Below, piece by piece: positions 48,511 to 59,836 of a stretch of DNA of 64,000 nt; the stretch's first letter is position 1; every line of letters starts with the position of its first letter. Made by a program: the position numbers and the translations under genes. The notes under the pieces are model-generated. The model was not told the DNA's origin. It worked only from the letters and a program-made list of their open reading frames with translations, and did no database searches. Source of the DNA: Pyricularia pennisetigena (Eukaryota > Ascomycota > Sordariomycetes > Magnaporthales > Pyriculariaceae); contig NW_021940918.1 in NCBI RefSeq assembly GCF_004337985.1, forward strand, positions 1,612,001-1,676,000, given 5' to 3'.

Positions 48511-51500
48511 ATGTCAACGTCAAGGTGGTTGGACAGCCAGGTGTCTACGACGCGCTCGCCTGAAAATAGCCATAACTTGATCGCCATCTCTAATCAGCTT
48601 GATATAACGGCGTCACACGCGGATCGAATATCCCTGAACTCTAACTTCGTGGCGAAGCAGCCAACCACAGAGCAGAACCACTTCGACAAGTCTACTCTCT
48701 TGCATATGAACGCTTCGGAGATTCCGGATTCAGGTCAGTCTGTCCCGCGTCATGCAGTTCTATTAGCAGCGCCAGAAGAAGAGGCTGCTGGTCTCATATG
48801 GTCCGTTCCCCCAGCTTCGACCAAGTATGGGTTGCGTCGTCACCAGCCTGACGTGCCCCTCAGGGATACTGAGCATTCGTAAGCAGTCTTCTCAAAGTCC
48901 GTTAACCACCTTATTAATCCTCAAGCTTACCACTTATCTTGCAGGTCATTGGCCGTTCCTCACCAGGGCTTCCAAGTTTGCCCTGGGAACCCCGAGTACG
49001 TGGGGACGCAAGAACCCCCTTCAAGACAGCCAAAGGATAGCGACAATGGTATAGTTTTCAGGACCACCACCCCTACGATTGAATGTCGACCGGTGGCTTC
49101 CATCGGACGTCGACGTGTGGCAGTAGCAAGTCATAACTCAACTATGGCCCATTCCCGAGAGGACTATAATTTTGAACCAATGGCCGAAAATGCGCTAGGC
49201 AACATATATCAAACGGTCAATGATGTTTCAGAGTCGCCGAATGAAGCAATGGTATACGGGTTCCGGAATCGCCGATCAGATAAGCCGACGAGATACAGAG
49301 TTCCAGGCATAGGGTCGGACGGGGTTGCCGCCAGTTCTCGGCCATCCAGTGCTCGCAACAGCTCAGGTCCGGCCGTGAATTGCATTTCCAATCCAGACAA
49401 TGGACGTGGGTTGGGACCCTCGAGTTTTGCATTGCAACCTAGCGATCATACCGTCCAGGGAAAGAGAAAGCGTGATCGACCACAAAGACCAACGAGAGAA
49501 TATTTTGGTGTGATCGACTCACAAGGAACACCCCCAAGGAGGTCAGACTATGCAAGCTCCGTGGTGCGGCATAATGAAACTCACATCCTCTCCAGGTCCC
49601 GCCCGCTTGCCAATCGCTCAGAGCATCGGGTTTCAAGTCCTGGTAGCAGCTCTACGCTATCAGAAACAAACAGAGATGCCAAGTGCATTCTTGAAAAGCT
49701 GAACCAGAAACACACAAGAATTTACGAGGAGGAGCGATTACATCGTGAACGCTTAGAAGCCTTGAATGCAGAGCTGCACCAGAAGTATGCTTCGCAAGAA
49801 GAGCAGATTCGAGGCCAGGAAGCCCGACTGACTGAGCTGCTTCAGTCAGCAGCAGCGGGGGATCTTGAAAAGAAGAGGCTGGCTCAGGATGTGAATTCTG
49901 AGAAGGCCGAACGGATTGATCAGGGGAGAAAGGTGGTCGAGCTTCGCCGTTTGCTGGAAGAGGAACAGCACAAAACCAAAGAACTTTCTGAGCAGATCAA
50001 AGCTCAAGATAAGACTATCACGGATCTTCAAAACAATTATCTTGGCTTTGAGGCCAAGAAGGCCAAACTTCGTGAAAAGGCAGCCAGGATAAAGGAGACT
50101 GTCAACGAAGCTATCAGAGAGCAGCAGGAGCTTCACCAACGTAACAAGATCCGCTTGGAAGAGGTTCTCTGTGAAGTCAGGCAGGAAGCACATGACATCA
50201 AGGCCAATTTTGGCCTGGCGCTCACGAAGATTGATCACGTACAGAAGCGTGCGTTGAATGCAGCAAGGGCGGTCCGTCAAGAGAGCGCAGTGGCTCTCGC
50301 AGAGAGTGAGTCCCATTAGCAGGCTCGATGAAGGTTTTCTTCACACTGCTAACAGTCGAAATTGCTTACCGTACGTAGGAGACCTCACCGTGAAGCATCT
50401 TACAGATCAGCTGCTGGAGAAGGATGAATGTCTTATTCGTGAACAAGACACAATCAGAAAGCTACTGGACAACCCAGGGAAAACCGATGCTCGACTTCAA
50501 GCTATAGAAACGAATCTTGATACGCGCTTCAGCGAATTTCTGGAGCTATATGAACAAGATAAACGTCGGCTTGCCAAGGACTCGGAGCACCAAGGTCATC
50601 TGGAGTCCAAGTAAGTGCATGGAATACCAATTTCTTTTCCTACACGAATTCTCCGAGGCATCTACTAAATCCGCAGCAGAATAAACTTGCTTGTTGAAAG
50701 CCTGAGTGAAAGTGCTTTACAGAATGAGAAGCAAAGTGAAGCCTTATCCAGCATTAGTCTTAAGCTCACCGAATCAGTTGTACCGTAAGAAATCTCTGCC
50801 ACTCACATGGCATAAAGTACTGACAGCGCTCCAGGCTTTCGCATGAGATCGGAACCACGATTCCAAATCAGCTGAGCCACATCGAGGCCCACTTGGAGTT
50901 ATTGCAAACCCAGCACTCTGCGAGGGAGGATGCTCTCGTCATTGAGTTAAAGGAATGCAAACAGGGCAACTCGGTGCTGGCAACAACTATCGAGGAGAAG
51001 CACAATGAGTGCGACCGTCTTGAGGCGGAGGTCTACAAGCTCCAGAATGATCTAGACGCAAAGACATGCGAAAATGCAGCACTTCAGGAGAAAGTTCACG
51101 ATGGGGAAAAGCATCTAACCTGCATGGCTGAAAAGCTAACTGAGAGTGAGCAGAGGTTGAGTGATACCATCAAAATACATGCATCGGAAACGGAGCAGTG
51201 TCTAGGGCGCCTTGCTGCGTCTGAAGCTTCTTCAAAAAACAACGACCAAAGGGTTTCCATCCTAATGGCAGACCTTGAGAAAGCCCGTAATGATGCAACA
51301 CAGGCTGGGAAGACGCTGAATATGGCCCAGGCTGCTTGGAAAGAGCAGTCAATCGCTGCCGACCAGAGAAGATGTGAACTTGAAGCACAAGTCAGCGAGA
51401 ATGAGAACGTGATACGTGAGCTCCAAGCCAAGTTGAACGTACTGAAAGCGCAGCAGGAACAGGAATTGGTAAAAGACCACGAGAGATTGGCGGCATCAGA

Positions 51501-52488
51501 AGCTCGAAACGAGCAAGATGCCGCTGCTATGAAGAGTCTGAATGCACAACTGAAACAAAAAGAACAAGCCGTTCGAGATGCCGAGGACCATTCCAATGTT
51601 CTTGCGAATGAGTTGTCCGACTTACGGAAACGAGCGGCAGAGCTCGACCAACTACTTGTCAGGAAAGTTGACGACCTGGCAAGCATGCAAGCCTCTCTCG
51701 ATGGTTGCACTGCTGAGTTGCAATCATCGGAAGCACGCCATCAATGCGCAGTTGCTACTATTGCCGGCCTAGAATCCAATGTCAATGAGCTGAAAACCGC
51801 CCAGCAATCACTAGGGGCTGCCGGAGAACTGCAAGCAGAGTGGCACAAATGGGTCTCGGCTCTTTGTGAGAGACTCAAGGAGTGGGTGGTACTGAAAAGT
51901 CCTACTGCTTCAAAGATATATCATGAGTTGCTGAAGCATCATGGCTTGGCGGGAGACATGCAGGAGTTTGGCGAACTAGCCAGTGTTTTCCTGGCAATCT
52001 ACCAATATCTGAAGCAGCAGATTACTCCCGATGCGTCAGAGGTCTCGAAGCTTGCGTTGATCCTCAAAAACGCCGAGGCCAAACGAGTCAAGCTAAACAG
52101 TCCGCTGGAGTTACCCTCTGCTGTACTTGTGTCTGTACAAGAGGAGAGAAACATCCGCAGGTGCAGTGTGCGGCCTGTTCCCATATTGAGACAGACGCAA
52201 CCTAACATGCCGTCGACACCACAAGCCGAGAGAGAACAGCAAGCAGGCCGTTTTACCAATCCTCAGGCCAATAGCTTCAGGCGTCGATCAAGCTTTCAGT
52301 CTAATACGGACAAGCTTGGGTTCGACAACGTCACCCCAGATGCGACTCGAGAGAGGAATGAGAGCAACACTGCCGTGCCACCTGCTGCTTCGAGGAACGT
52401 GCAACCCCAATCGCAACAAAAGTCACCAAATAAGATGGTGACTCGAAGTCGTCGAAGACTGTTCGCTGATCACCAATCCCAACCCTGA
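48511..52488 (+). CDS. Large coiled-coil protein, unknown function
   Basis: No family recognised. Five exons, 48511-48878, 48945-50305, 50379-50610, 50677-50784 and 50835-52488, with introns of 66, 73, 66 and 50 nt, join in frame to 1240 residues. The first ~360 residues are polar and low complexity with basic patches (KRKRDRPQRPTRE). A strong heptad-rich coiled coil covers about 364-575 (EKLNQKHTRIYEEERLHRER onward) and a second about 690-1010. A short, more hydrophobic helical block follows at about 1015-1100 (EWHKWVSALCERLKEWVVL). The tail is basic and Ser/Pro/Gln-rich, ending near MVTRSRRRLF. The layout suggests a filamentous scaffold (spindle pole, septum, kinetochore or vesicle tether), which is inference only. 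The acceptor of exon 4 is a tandem CAGCAG, allowing a one-residue splice difference. The start is the first in-frame ATG. Confidence 0.75.
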
Positions 52489-53027
52489 GATAACATCTTA
52501 TGGCTGGCGATGGCCATTCAGTTTTGAGAGCAGGGGCTTGGGCTGTGCAAACAAGAAGGCTCGGTCTAGGCCGGGAGTTTGCTCGTTTGCTTTTTAGTTT
52601 GGAAGGTCCAACAATGCGCTTGACCTGTATCTTGAGAATTGATTTGTCATTGCTTTCGACTTAGCTTGGAATCTAAGCAGGTATAGAGCAAGATTTGCTG
52701 AAGTGTAAAGAAGTTGCTGTTGAGTCTACACATAATATAGCACATGAACGTCAAGCTTGACAGTCTTGTAAAACAGCAGGCTCATCCTCCATGCGCTTTG
52801 TCTCCATAATCGTACAATTGTTATCCACACAAGGCATTTGCCACCGTGTGCTGTTTCCCTAAGCCCGTCTCTCGGTATCTTTTACTATTTCTTAGCCAAA
52901 TTTACAGCATGAGTATGCGGTATCAACAGACTGTTGGCCATGCAAGGTGCGGTACTCGTGTGGTAAGGAATCCGTCAGGGGATCTACCATTGGAATTCGG
53001 CGTTGCTTGTGACGACAAGACTCCCTA
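52489..53027. other. Convergent 3' flanks
   Basis: Tail-to-tail spacer between the coiled-coil gene and bL33m gene. Nothing coding or structured is evident. Confidence 0.5.
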
Positions 53028-53426
53028 TCACTTGCTTGATTTTCGTTTTTGTTCGAGGAACAAGACTTTTCTTCGCACTGCATTTCAGTCAAGCGAGTTG
53101 CCCTAATTGTTAGTGATTGTAGGTCGGGGCCCAGCGGCTGGCAACTTCGATAAGGGGGGAGTGAGAGGCGGTGATGGAGCAGGGGCTCGTTCGCACCTAT
53201 CGGGTCGTATTTGAGCATGCTTAACGGAGTCGAGGTTCTCGGCCTGGACATTTGGTAGAAGAAGCCGGTCATGGCCATGGATATGAGGCGCACGCCAATG
53301 ATGCGAGACTTGACTATTCCAGGGCAAGAGAATTCAAAAGTTAGCATTTGGTAGCAAAGGGACCATCGACCTCCAGTTGAGCGAGGCTTGACAGAGTGGG
53401 AAAGATTTCTTGCCTTTCTTAGCCAT
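53028..53426 (-). CDS. MRPL39: Mitochondrial ribosomal protein bL33m
   Basis: Small protein of the mitochondrial large ribosomal subunit. It is invisible as one ORF; I rebuilt it from three minus-strand exons: 53426-53414 (13 nt), 53313-53197 (117 nt) and 53077-53028 (50 nt), total 59 residues. Exon 1 encodes MAKK plus one base. Exon 2 gives [18 protein letters not shown], then a linker and SMLKYDPI. Exon 3 gives [16 protein letters not shown]. Together these match the bL33 pattern (basic start, [23 protein letters not shown]), and the length is normal. Intron 1 begins GCAAGA (AAAG/GCAAGA), a GC-AG intron; intron 2 is a regular GTGCGA...TGCAG of 119 nt. A GT-AG alternative giving the same protein was not found. 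The start ATG sits in ACCATGG. Confidence 0.87.
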
Positions 53427-54179
53427 GGTGGAGGGCACTGGGTATTTGCAAATGTCTACCTATCCAGTGCAAATGCGTTCGTTGTTCCGGCGCGACGTTG
53501 GTAGGCAGAATGCTCCCAACTTTGCTCTCTGCCGCCGAATCTTCTGCGAATGACGCGGGAATAGCCGCGCGCTGTAGCACTGTGGAGCAGATCCACCTGT
53601 ACAGGCAGGGGTGTGCGCCCACGTGATCGATCAATGATCATTCGGTATGGTGGGTGGTATTACACGGAGGCAAGGCTCGTTTTGAGTCCGACATCGCAGC
53701 ATTAAACGTTTAAGCGGGATGTACATGGCGTATTTAGGATTTTGGTACGGGAGCATATCTTGTACCAATTTGGCCTAGGCAGGTAGGGTAAGGTACCTGA
53801 TTGATAGCAATCTTACCTTTACCTACCTAGCCAGAGGCACAAGGGCGGGAATGTACGCGTCGTTTGCTGCACAGGGAATGCCAATACCACCCTTCGCCCT
53901 CAACAAAAACAAGCCCGCTTGGTATTCGTCGATTGGGCTTGCTTTACCGACTTCCTTTGCATTGAACGAAAATCGACAAGACCAGAGAGTGAGTGATTGA
54001 TTGATAGACTCTCTCACTTTGTCGTTGTTATACGTACCAAAAACCTCAAGGAATTCGGAACAGCCCTTAAATCAAGTTTTCTCAATCTGCCCGAATAAAA
54101 TCCCGTCAGGCGCGACCTCGGAGACAGCTGCTGCGAGTTCGGCTTTCGTCTCATTTTCTATCACAAGCTCTACGCCACC
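53427..54179. other. Intergenic, upstream of bL33m gene
   Basis: Promoter side of MRPL39 with an imperfect inverted repeat at 53775-53830. No supported gene. Confidence 0.5.
53775..53830. repeat. Imperfect inverted repeat of AGGTA-type sequence
   Basis: Left arm 53775-53792 (CTAGGCAGGTAGGGTAAG) pairs with right arm 53812-53830 (its complement reads CTAGGTAGGTAAAGGTAAG) with three mismatches and one gap around a ~19-nt loop. It could form a hairpin in RNA or a cruciform in DNA. No gene-related role is known. Confidence 0.6.
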
Positions 54180-54490
54180 ATGGCGTCGACAACGTTCTTG
54201 AGGGGCCGCTCATGGCGGACAACTGTAACGGCTCGTCTAAGCCACAAACAGACATGTAGGTTTCGTTCATTCGCTTGTTGTCTCGTCTTTCCGGCTGGTT
54301 TGGTTGTGTGAGCCGAGAGCGGAAGATGGCTGCTTGTCACCATATTGCAGATGATATCAAGCGAGCGCTTTGGAAGTCCCATTTGAATGGATTCCATGTC
54401 CAAGGGTCTTTATATGTACAACAGGTGTACTGTGTATGCTGCAAAAAGTACATGGACCCTGGATTTTCCAAGGTATTATTTACCTACTGA
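54180..54490 (+). CDS. Doubtful small two-exon ORF
   Basis: Possible short gene, weakly supported. A strong start context (CCACCATGG) opens MASTTFLRGRSWRTTVTARL, an Arg/Thr/Ser-rich, acid-free start like a mitochondrial presequence. A donor-like T/GTAGGT at 54256 and acceptor ATTGCAG before 54351 join exons 54180-54255 and 54351-54490 into 71 codons, continuing TYDIKRALWKSHLNGFHVQG. The last ~25 codons are Cys/Tyr-rich and do not look conserved, so the true end may involve another intron. I recognise no family. It may also be chance sequence upstream of the assembly gap. Confidence 0.2.
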
Positions 54491-55357
54491 GCCTACCCCC
54501 TACTACTGTGCCAACTACATACACACTGCGGGTGCCCACTCGTACCATCCGAGGGGTCTCTACTTGAGTCGATCAGGCTCCAATATACTTGGGAAGGGCT
54601 GTTCCGTGTCGTCGAAAGGTCACACAGCAATGTGGTCACAGCTACTCTGCTTATTGGTTCAATGCAGTCCATGAGACCATCACTACCTTGCCCTTACATA
54701 CCTACCGCCGAAGGTAAGGTAGCTATGCAGGCACCCAAGGTACTTGCTTAAGGAAACAGAAGAGAATGGGCGGGTCCTCAGTTTTGTTCTTTTTTATCAA
54801 CGAGGAGAACCCATGAATAAGTATTCAAAATATCCTGAACGGCATAATAAACGTGGGCCTTGATCCACCACTCGAGGGTATTTTCATGCAGCGATCCTTT
54901 CAAAGTTTTGCAGGAGTCGATGTACCCTAACTGCCCGCCCTACCTGCCCACTACACTAGATCTAGCACATCTTTGTTAGTCACATTGGTATTGCCTCTCT
55001 CGCCAAACGATCTCTCCAGTCGGTTGGCCACATACCTCATTTACATTTACTCATATGATCTATTATTCTGTCTAGCACGCCATCGCTCGCCTCGTAGTTA
55101 NNNNNNNNNNNNNNNNNNNNNNNNNNNNNNNNNNNNNNNNNNNNNNNNNNNNNNNNNNNNNNNNNNNNNNCGAACATCAAAACATAAAGAAAGAGCCACC
55201 AGTCTTCCCCCACTAACAAGTCGTCCCCCCACCACGCCACTCAGCAGCTGCAACCGCTTCTTTACCGAAGCAGCAGTACTTTAATTCCGCATATTCGCTC
55301 AGGCTTCAACCACAAGACAACCCCCACTACCACCCCCGAATACAATTCACCAGGAAA
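54491..55357. other. Upstream region of ALT1, interrupted by gap
   Basis: Promoter and leader of the alanine aminotransferase gene, partly missing at the N run. Includes short AGGTA-type motifs near 54690-54740 and a CT/CA-rich leader after the gap. Confidence 0.5.
55101..55170. other. Assembly gap, 70 N
   Basis: Run of unknown bases between contigs; true length unknown. It falls about 190 nt before the ALT1 start, so leader or promoter sequence is missing. Confidence 0.99.
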
Positions 55358-56904
55358 ATGTCTTCAACCTCTAGTCGCAGATTAAATCATGACAACATCA
55401 ACCCTCATGTCAAGGCTGCCAAATATGCAGTGAGGGGTGAGCTCGCCGTCAAGAGCGAGGAGTTCCGCGCAAAGCTCGCAAAAGGTGACTCGGACTTGCC
55501 TTTCAAGGAGGTCATCTCAGCCAATATCGGCAACCCCCAGCAGCTGGACCAGAAGCCCATCACATTCTTCCGTCAGGTGCTTAGCATCTTGGAGAACCCA
55601 CTACTACTTGATCACGAGGATGTTCTCCTGAACCAGCTCGGCTACAAGTCCGACGTTATTGCTCGCGCAAAGTGGCTTCTCAGCAAGGTTGGGTCCGTAG
55701 GCGCATATAGCGCTAGCAACGGTGCTCCGGCCATTCGCCAGAGCATTGCCGACTTTCTAGAGAGTAAGTTCCAAGAAGTTGTCTCCTCCCATACCGAGGC
55801 CGAGGCTGTTATTGCCCCTGATATGACAAACTCTAATAATGGCTCATAGGACGTGATGGATTCCCCGCAAAGGAATCAGACATTTACCTGTCTGCTGGTG
55901 CCTCATCTGGCGTGAACACCCTTCTTCACGTCATTTGCGCGGACAAGAACTCGGGCGTGCTTGTCCCCATCCCTCAGTACCCCTTGTACACCGCCTCGCT
56001 GTCCGTGCTTGACGCGCAATGCGTGCCTTATTATCTGGACGAGTCCAAGAACTGGGGCACCACCATGGAGACCATCAAGGCTGCCCACGATGAGGCCAAG
56101 GCCAAGGGTACTGATGTGCGCGCCATTGTCGTCATCAACCCTGGCAACCCTACCGGTGCCTCGCTGTCCGAGGAGGACATCCGCGGCATCATCGAGCTTG
56201 CGCGTGCTGAGCGTCTGGTCGTCATGGCGGATGAGGTGTACCAGACCAACGTTTTTGTCGGCAAATTCCACTCGTTCAAGCGCGTTCTCCGACAGCTGCA
56301 GAAAGAGAACCCTGACGGCAAGTATGACGAGGTTGAGCTCGCGTCGCTGCACTCCGTGTCCAAGGGCATGGTAGGCGAGTGCGGCCACCGGGGCGGCTAC
56401 TTTGAGCTCGTCAACTTCGACGAGAAGGTCCAGGCCGAGATCTACAAGTTCGTCTCCATCATGCTGTGCGCCCCCGTCATCGGCCAGTGCCTGGTCGAGC
56501 TCATGGTCAACCCGCCCAAGGAGGGCGAGCCGAGCTATGAGCTGTACAAGAAGGAGTACGACGGTATCTTTGAGGGCCTCAAGGCCCGCGCCACGGCCTT
56601 GCACAAGGCCTTTGCCGAGATGGAGGGTGTCGAGTGCGGCGATCCGCAGGGATCCATGTACTTGTTCCCGACCATCAACGTCCCGCAGAAGGCCGCCGCC
56701 GAGGCCGAGAAGGAGGGTCGCACGCCCGACGAGTTTTACTGCATGCGGCTGCTCGAGGCCACGGGCGTTTGCGTCGTGCCCGGCAGCGGCTTCGGACAGA
56801 AGCCCGGCACCCTTCACCTGCGCACCACGTTCCTTGCTCCCGGTACCGAGTGGGTAGGCAGCATTGTCAAGTTTCACAAGGAGTTCATGGACAAGTACAG
56901 GTAG
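55358..56904 (+). CDS. ALT1: Alanine aminotransferase
   Basis: PLP enzyme interconverting alanine plus 2-oxoglutarate with pyruvate plus glutamate. Two exons, 55358-55763 and 55850-56904, with an 86-nt intron (GTAAGT...CATAG), give 486 residues, normal for the class I/II family. Visible family blocks are NIGNPQQLDQKPITFFRQVL near 56, GYKSDV, GAYSASNG, YLSAGASSGV after the intron, INPGNPTGASLSEEDI, ADEVYQTN, SLHSVSKG with PLP lysine K307, GECGHRGGYFE and the C-terminal GFGQKPGTLHLRTTFL. No mitochondrial presequence is visible, so the cytosolic form is likely. The first ~35 codons and promoter lie just after an assembly gap, but the coding sequence itself is complete. The 401-codon opposite-strand frame here is a bias artefact. 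Confidence 0.95.
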
Positions 56905-57486
56905 AGATGGCGTTAGAAGGTATTTGTCGATGGCGTTCATGACGGCGGCGTTTTTTTTTTTTTCTTTCGTCTCTTTTTTTCCTGGTCTGGGAATCACATT
57001 GGACATTTTTTGCCTTACCAGACTTGGCGACATGGGGTTATATCGCGATACATTATACACAAGGCGACCAATCTCCCTGTAGATAAGTGAGAAATAGATG
57101 TCTTGCACAAAAAATGGGTTTTGGCCACTGCTCGGATTGCAGATCGAAAGACTCCGCTGCGTGAAGTCCTTCCATGGGATTAATTCGGTTGTCTTGTCTA
57201 TTTATCATACATCTAGATGACGACACAATGTAAGCCCTTTTCCCTTCACCCAATTTCCATTGCGCCTGTCTCCAGCCCGAGTTACTAGGTCTATCTCGCC
57301 CAGAGTGACCGTCAAAGCAATCGTCGAAGCACGTGTTGAAAATCTCGGTGACCCCTTATTCAGCTATCCTGGCGCCCCTATGGAACGTGAATACAAATGA
57401 TGGGCTATTTTTTTTCAGGCTGAAAAGCCGGGGGTTCCCACCTTCGGTGTCTGATCCTCGGTTTTTGATAACTGATTGCCTCGACA
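56905..57486. other. Convergent spacer ALT1/RPN7
   Basis: 3' UTRs of two convergent genes with a T tract at 56951-56963. No coding frame supported. Confidence 0.55.
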
Positions 57487-59163
57487 TTACGCTCTCTCGC
57501 TTCCTCGCAGCCTTACTGCCTGGCCGTACTTTTGCAGTTTGGTGATCAGCTGATCACCCTGCTTCACTACATCCTGATATTGCTTGTTCTTGTCGTCGGG
57601 GCGGTTTGTCTCGATGATGCCCTTGCCTGTGACGCGATCGATGGTACATGAGATGCGACCGGCGGCGATGAACTTGGCCAGATCGCTACAATGGCACCCA
57701 GTATGTTAGTACAAAACTCTTCCAAGTGACAGCCACACGAACTAAAAACCAATGTGGACACATACCGATCAAGGAACTCAATTGTGACACCAAAGTCGTT
57801 AGCCATGCTGTCGAGACCGACAACACGGTAGCTCTGCAGGAGTTGCTGGTAAGCACGAAGGCGCATCTCGCGGATAAACCAGTTCTTGTGCTCATGCAGA
57901 TAACGGTCCTGGGTCAAGAACTGTTCCTCCACGAGAGCCAATGCTTGGAAGAATTGCTTGTAGTTGCCTGTGTACAGGCTGCTGACAAGCTGGGCCAGCG
58001 GCGAGAAGTCGACGGCAAGCTCGGCATCGGGTTGGTCAGTACCCGTACCGAGGGTAGTCAGGTTGACGACAGCAGTAGCGCCCGATGCTTTGCTCGGGGC
58101 GGCAGCTCCACCGGGCGAGCCGTCGGACATCTCATCATCGGCCCCGGGACCGGCCGAGATCGCCCCTGTCAATGCGAGCAGCTTCTCCTCGCCATCGCCA
58201 AGAATGGCCTTGATCTCGGGAGCGTCGACGACCTTGGACTTGAACTCGACACGCTTGAGACTGACAGACCCGGCAAGAACAGAGTATACAACCAGGTTGG
58301 TGTAGGTGCAAAGCTCATATGACGTAAAGGTCGACAGACTGTCGAGTAGAAGAGGGGCGGCAGGGCTGTAGGAGCGGACGGTAAGAAGGTGAATGCCCTC
58401 ATAAGCCTTGAGGCGGTTACGGCGATCCCAGTCACCGCCAGCATCGACCAGTGTCTTGGCCCGCTCAACCTGCTTTTTCACCAGCTGCTTGTCGCCGTAG
58501 AAAAGACCCATGCGGACTATTGCTAGTACCAAGTCGATCTTGGTTCCCAGTATTCCGGTGTTCTCAAAGACGAGTTCGTAGGCAGCAATTGCTTTCTCCT
58601 GTAGCAGTTGGAGAAACAGACATCGATGTCAGTAAGTGCGACCGCCAAGCATATCCCGAGGAGCGAGGCAGGCTAGTACAAGTCATCCCCAGCAGCTAAC
58701 GTACCTTGTCGCCAACCCTCGCCCAGAAATCAGCCCTCTTTCCCCTTGCTGCCTGGATTTCTGTCTCACCGGCCTTCTCAACAGCTTCGTCCTCCTCCTT
58801 TTGAAATTCGTCTAGCTCGGCATCATTGTCCGCCTTGAGCTTCTGGTAGAGACCCTCGTCCCAGGTCAGATTTACGCTGGTTATGGGCCTGTTGGTAGAG
58901 ATCATGCCCACGGCGCTAGATTTCCTGCTGAGGGGCTTCCCTGGAGCGCTTGAGCCACCCTCGCCGACGACATTGAGGATGCCTTCGATCGGGTGCGCCA
59001 GGTACCTGTACAGCGGGGCCATTTTGTGCTCGTTGATGGCATCCTGCAGGCTCTTGGCTGCCGCCTGCTGAGCTGCCCCGCCTGCATACGAGTTTGTAAG
59101 AGTAAAGACGTGCTGTGCGAGTGGCAGCAGGGGCCATTTTGCGTACTGGGGATCGGAGCCCAT
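57487..59163 (-). CDS. RPN7: 26S proteasome lid subunit Rpn7 (PSMD6)
   Basis: Structural PCI subunit of the 19S regulatory particle lid. Three exons on the minus strand: 59163-58705, 58598-57766 and 57685-57487; introns 106 and 80 nt; 496 residues, phases consistent. The N-terminal helical (TPR-like) part runs MGSDPQYAKWPLLPLAQHVF to about 290 and includes KADFWARVGDK-like RADFWARVGDK before intron 1. The PCI domain is about 330-470, with AVDFSPLAQLVSSLYTGNY, YLHEHKNWFIREMRLRAYQQ and the winged-helix part DLAKFIAAGRISCTIDRVTG in exon 3. The C-terminus is KLQKYGQAVRLRG. It is some 60-100 residues longer than yeast or animal Rpn7, mainly through a Ser-rich N-terminal insert and a Gly/Ala/Asp linker before the PCI domain. 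Divergent from ABD1. Confidence 0.94.
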
Positions 59164-59836
59164 GGTTGCTAGTCGGCGAGTCTTCTATTGCCTATTGTAG
59201 GGTATGGTGGGCTCGATCGAGTCGTATTCCCAGGAAAAGGCGGTTTCCAAGGTCGGCACTGAAGCGATTATCGAATGGATCGGATGGGCGTAACAAAGAA
59301 GTTTTGATATTTCGGGTGTGCTTCGGTGGGCAGATGCAATGTTGAGGTTGATGATGGATGGGATATTGCTTGGGCGGATGGTATGGGAGAAGGTGTGAAG
59401 GTAGGAGCTGTCCGCTGTCGTGCCGCCGCAAGTGGTTGCTGTGGGTCACCGATGAGGATCTGGGCGGGCTGGTCGGTAGCTGAGCTACAGGCGGCAAAGC
59501 TCACGCGTCAGCGTTAATCGTTCTTGGTGCTTTGAGTGCGCGCACGGACAATCAAGGTTACATGTCCTGTTGGAACTTGCCGGATTAGATAATACAAATC
59601 AAATGTCCTTCGTCAACCACGACATTGTTTCTTTCCAATTGAACTTTTGGACCCTTTCCCCCGTCAATTTCATCTTTTGAGCCAGTTTAATAAACTGCAA
59701 CCTGATTGACAACGATCACGCATGCTATCTATATGCTCTCAAATCACATCGCCTTCAGTTTCACTTGCGCTTCAGGACTGGCCCATTTGACCTCTGCGCG
59801 GCAACACGAGCTCTTCACTTGATATCATTGCCGAAA
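59164..59836. other. Divergent promoter region RPN7/ABD1
   Basis: About 670 nt holding both promoters. A PACE-like site is annotated at 59490. No gene inside. Confidence 0.55.
59490..59498 (+). promoter_or_regulatory. PACE-like proteasome control element
   Basis: GGCGGCAAA differs by one base from the Rpn4-bound PACE consensus GGTGGCAAA and lies about 330 nt upstream of the RPN7 start. One-mismatch matches occur by chance, so this is a weak call. Confidence 0.3.

Noticed and set aside
55903..57108. 401-codon minus-strand open frame over ALT1
   Set aside because: It is antisense to the catalytic core of a certain aminotransferase. It arises from strong GC bias at codon position three, has no domain, and its Leu/Gly/Arg-rich composition is typical of such shadows.
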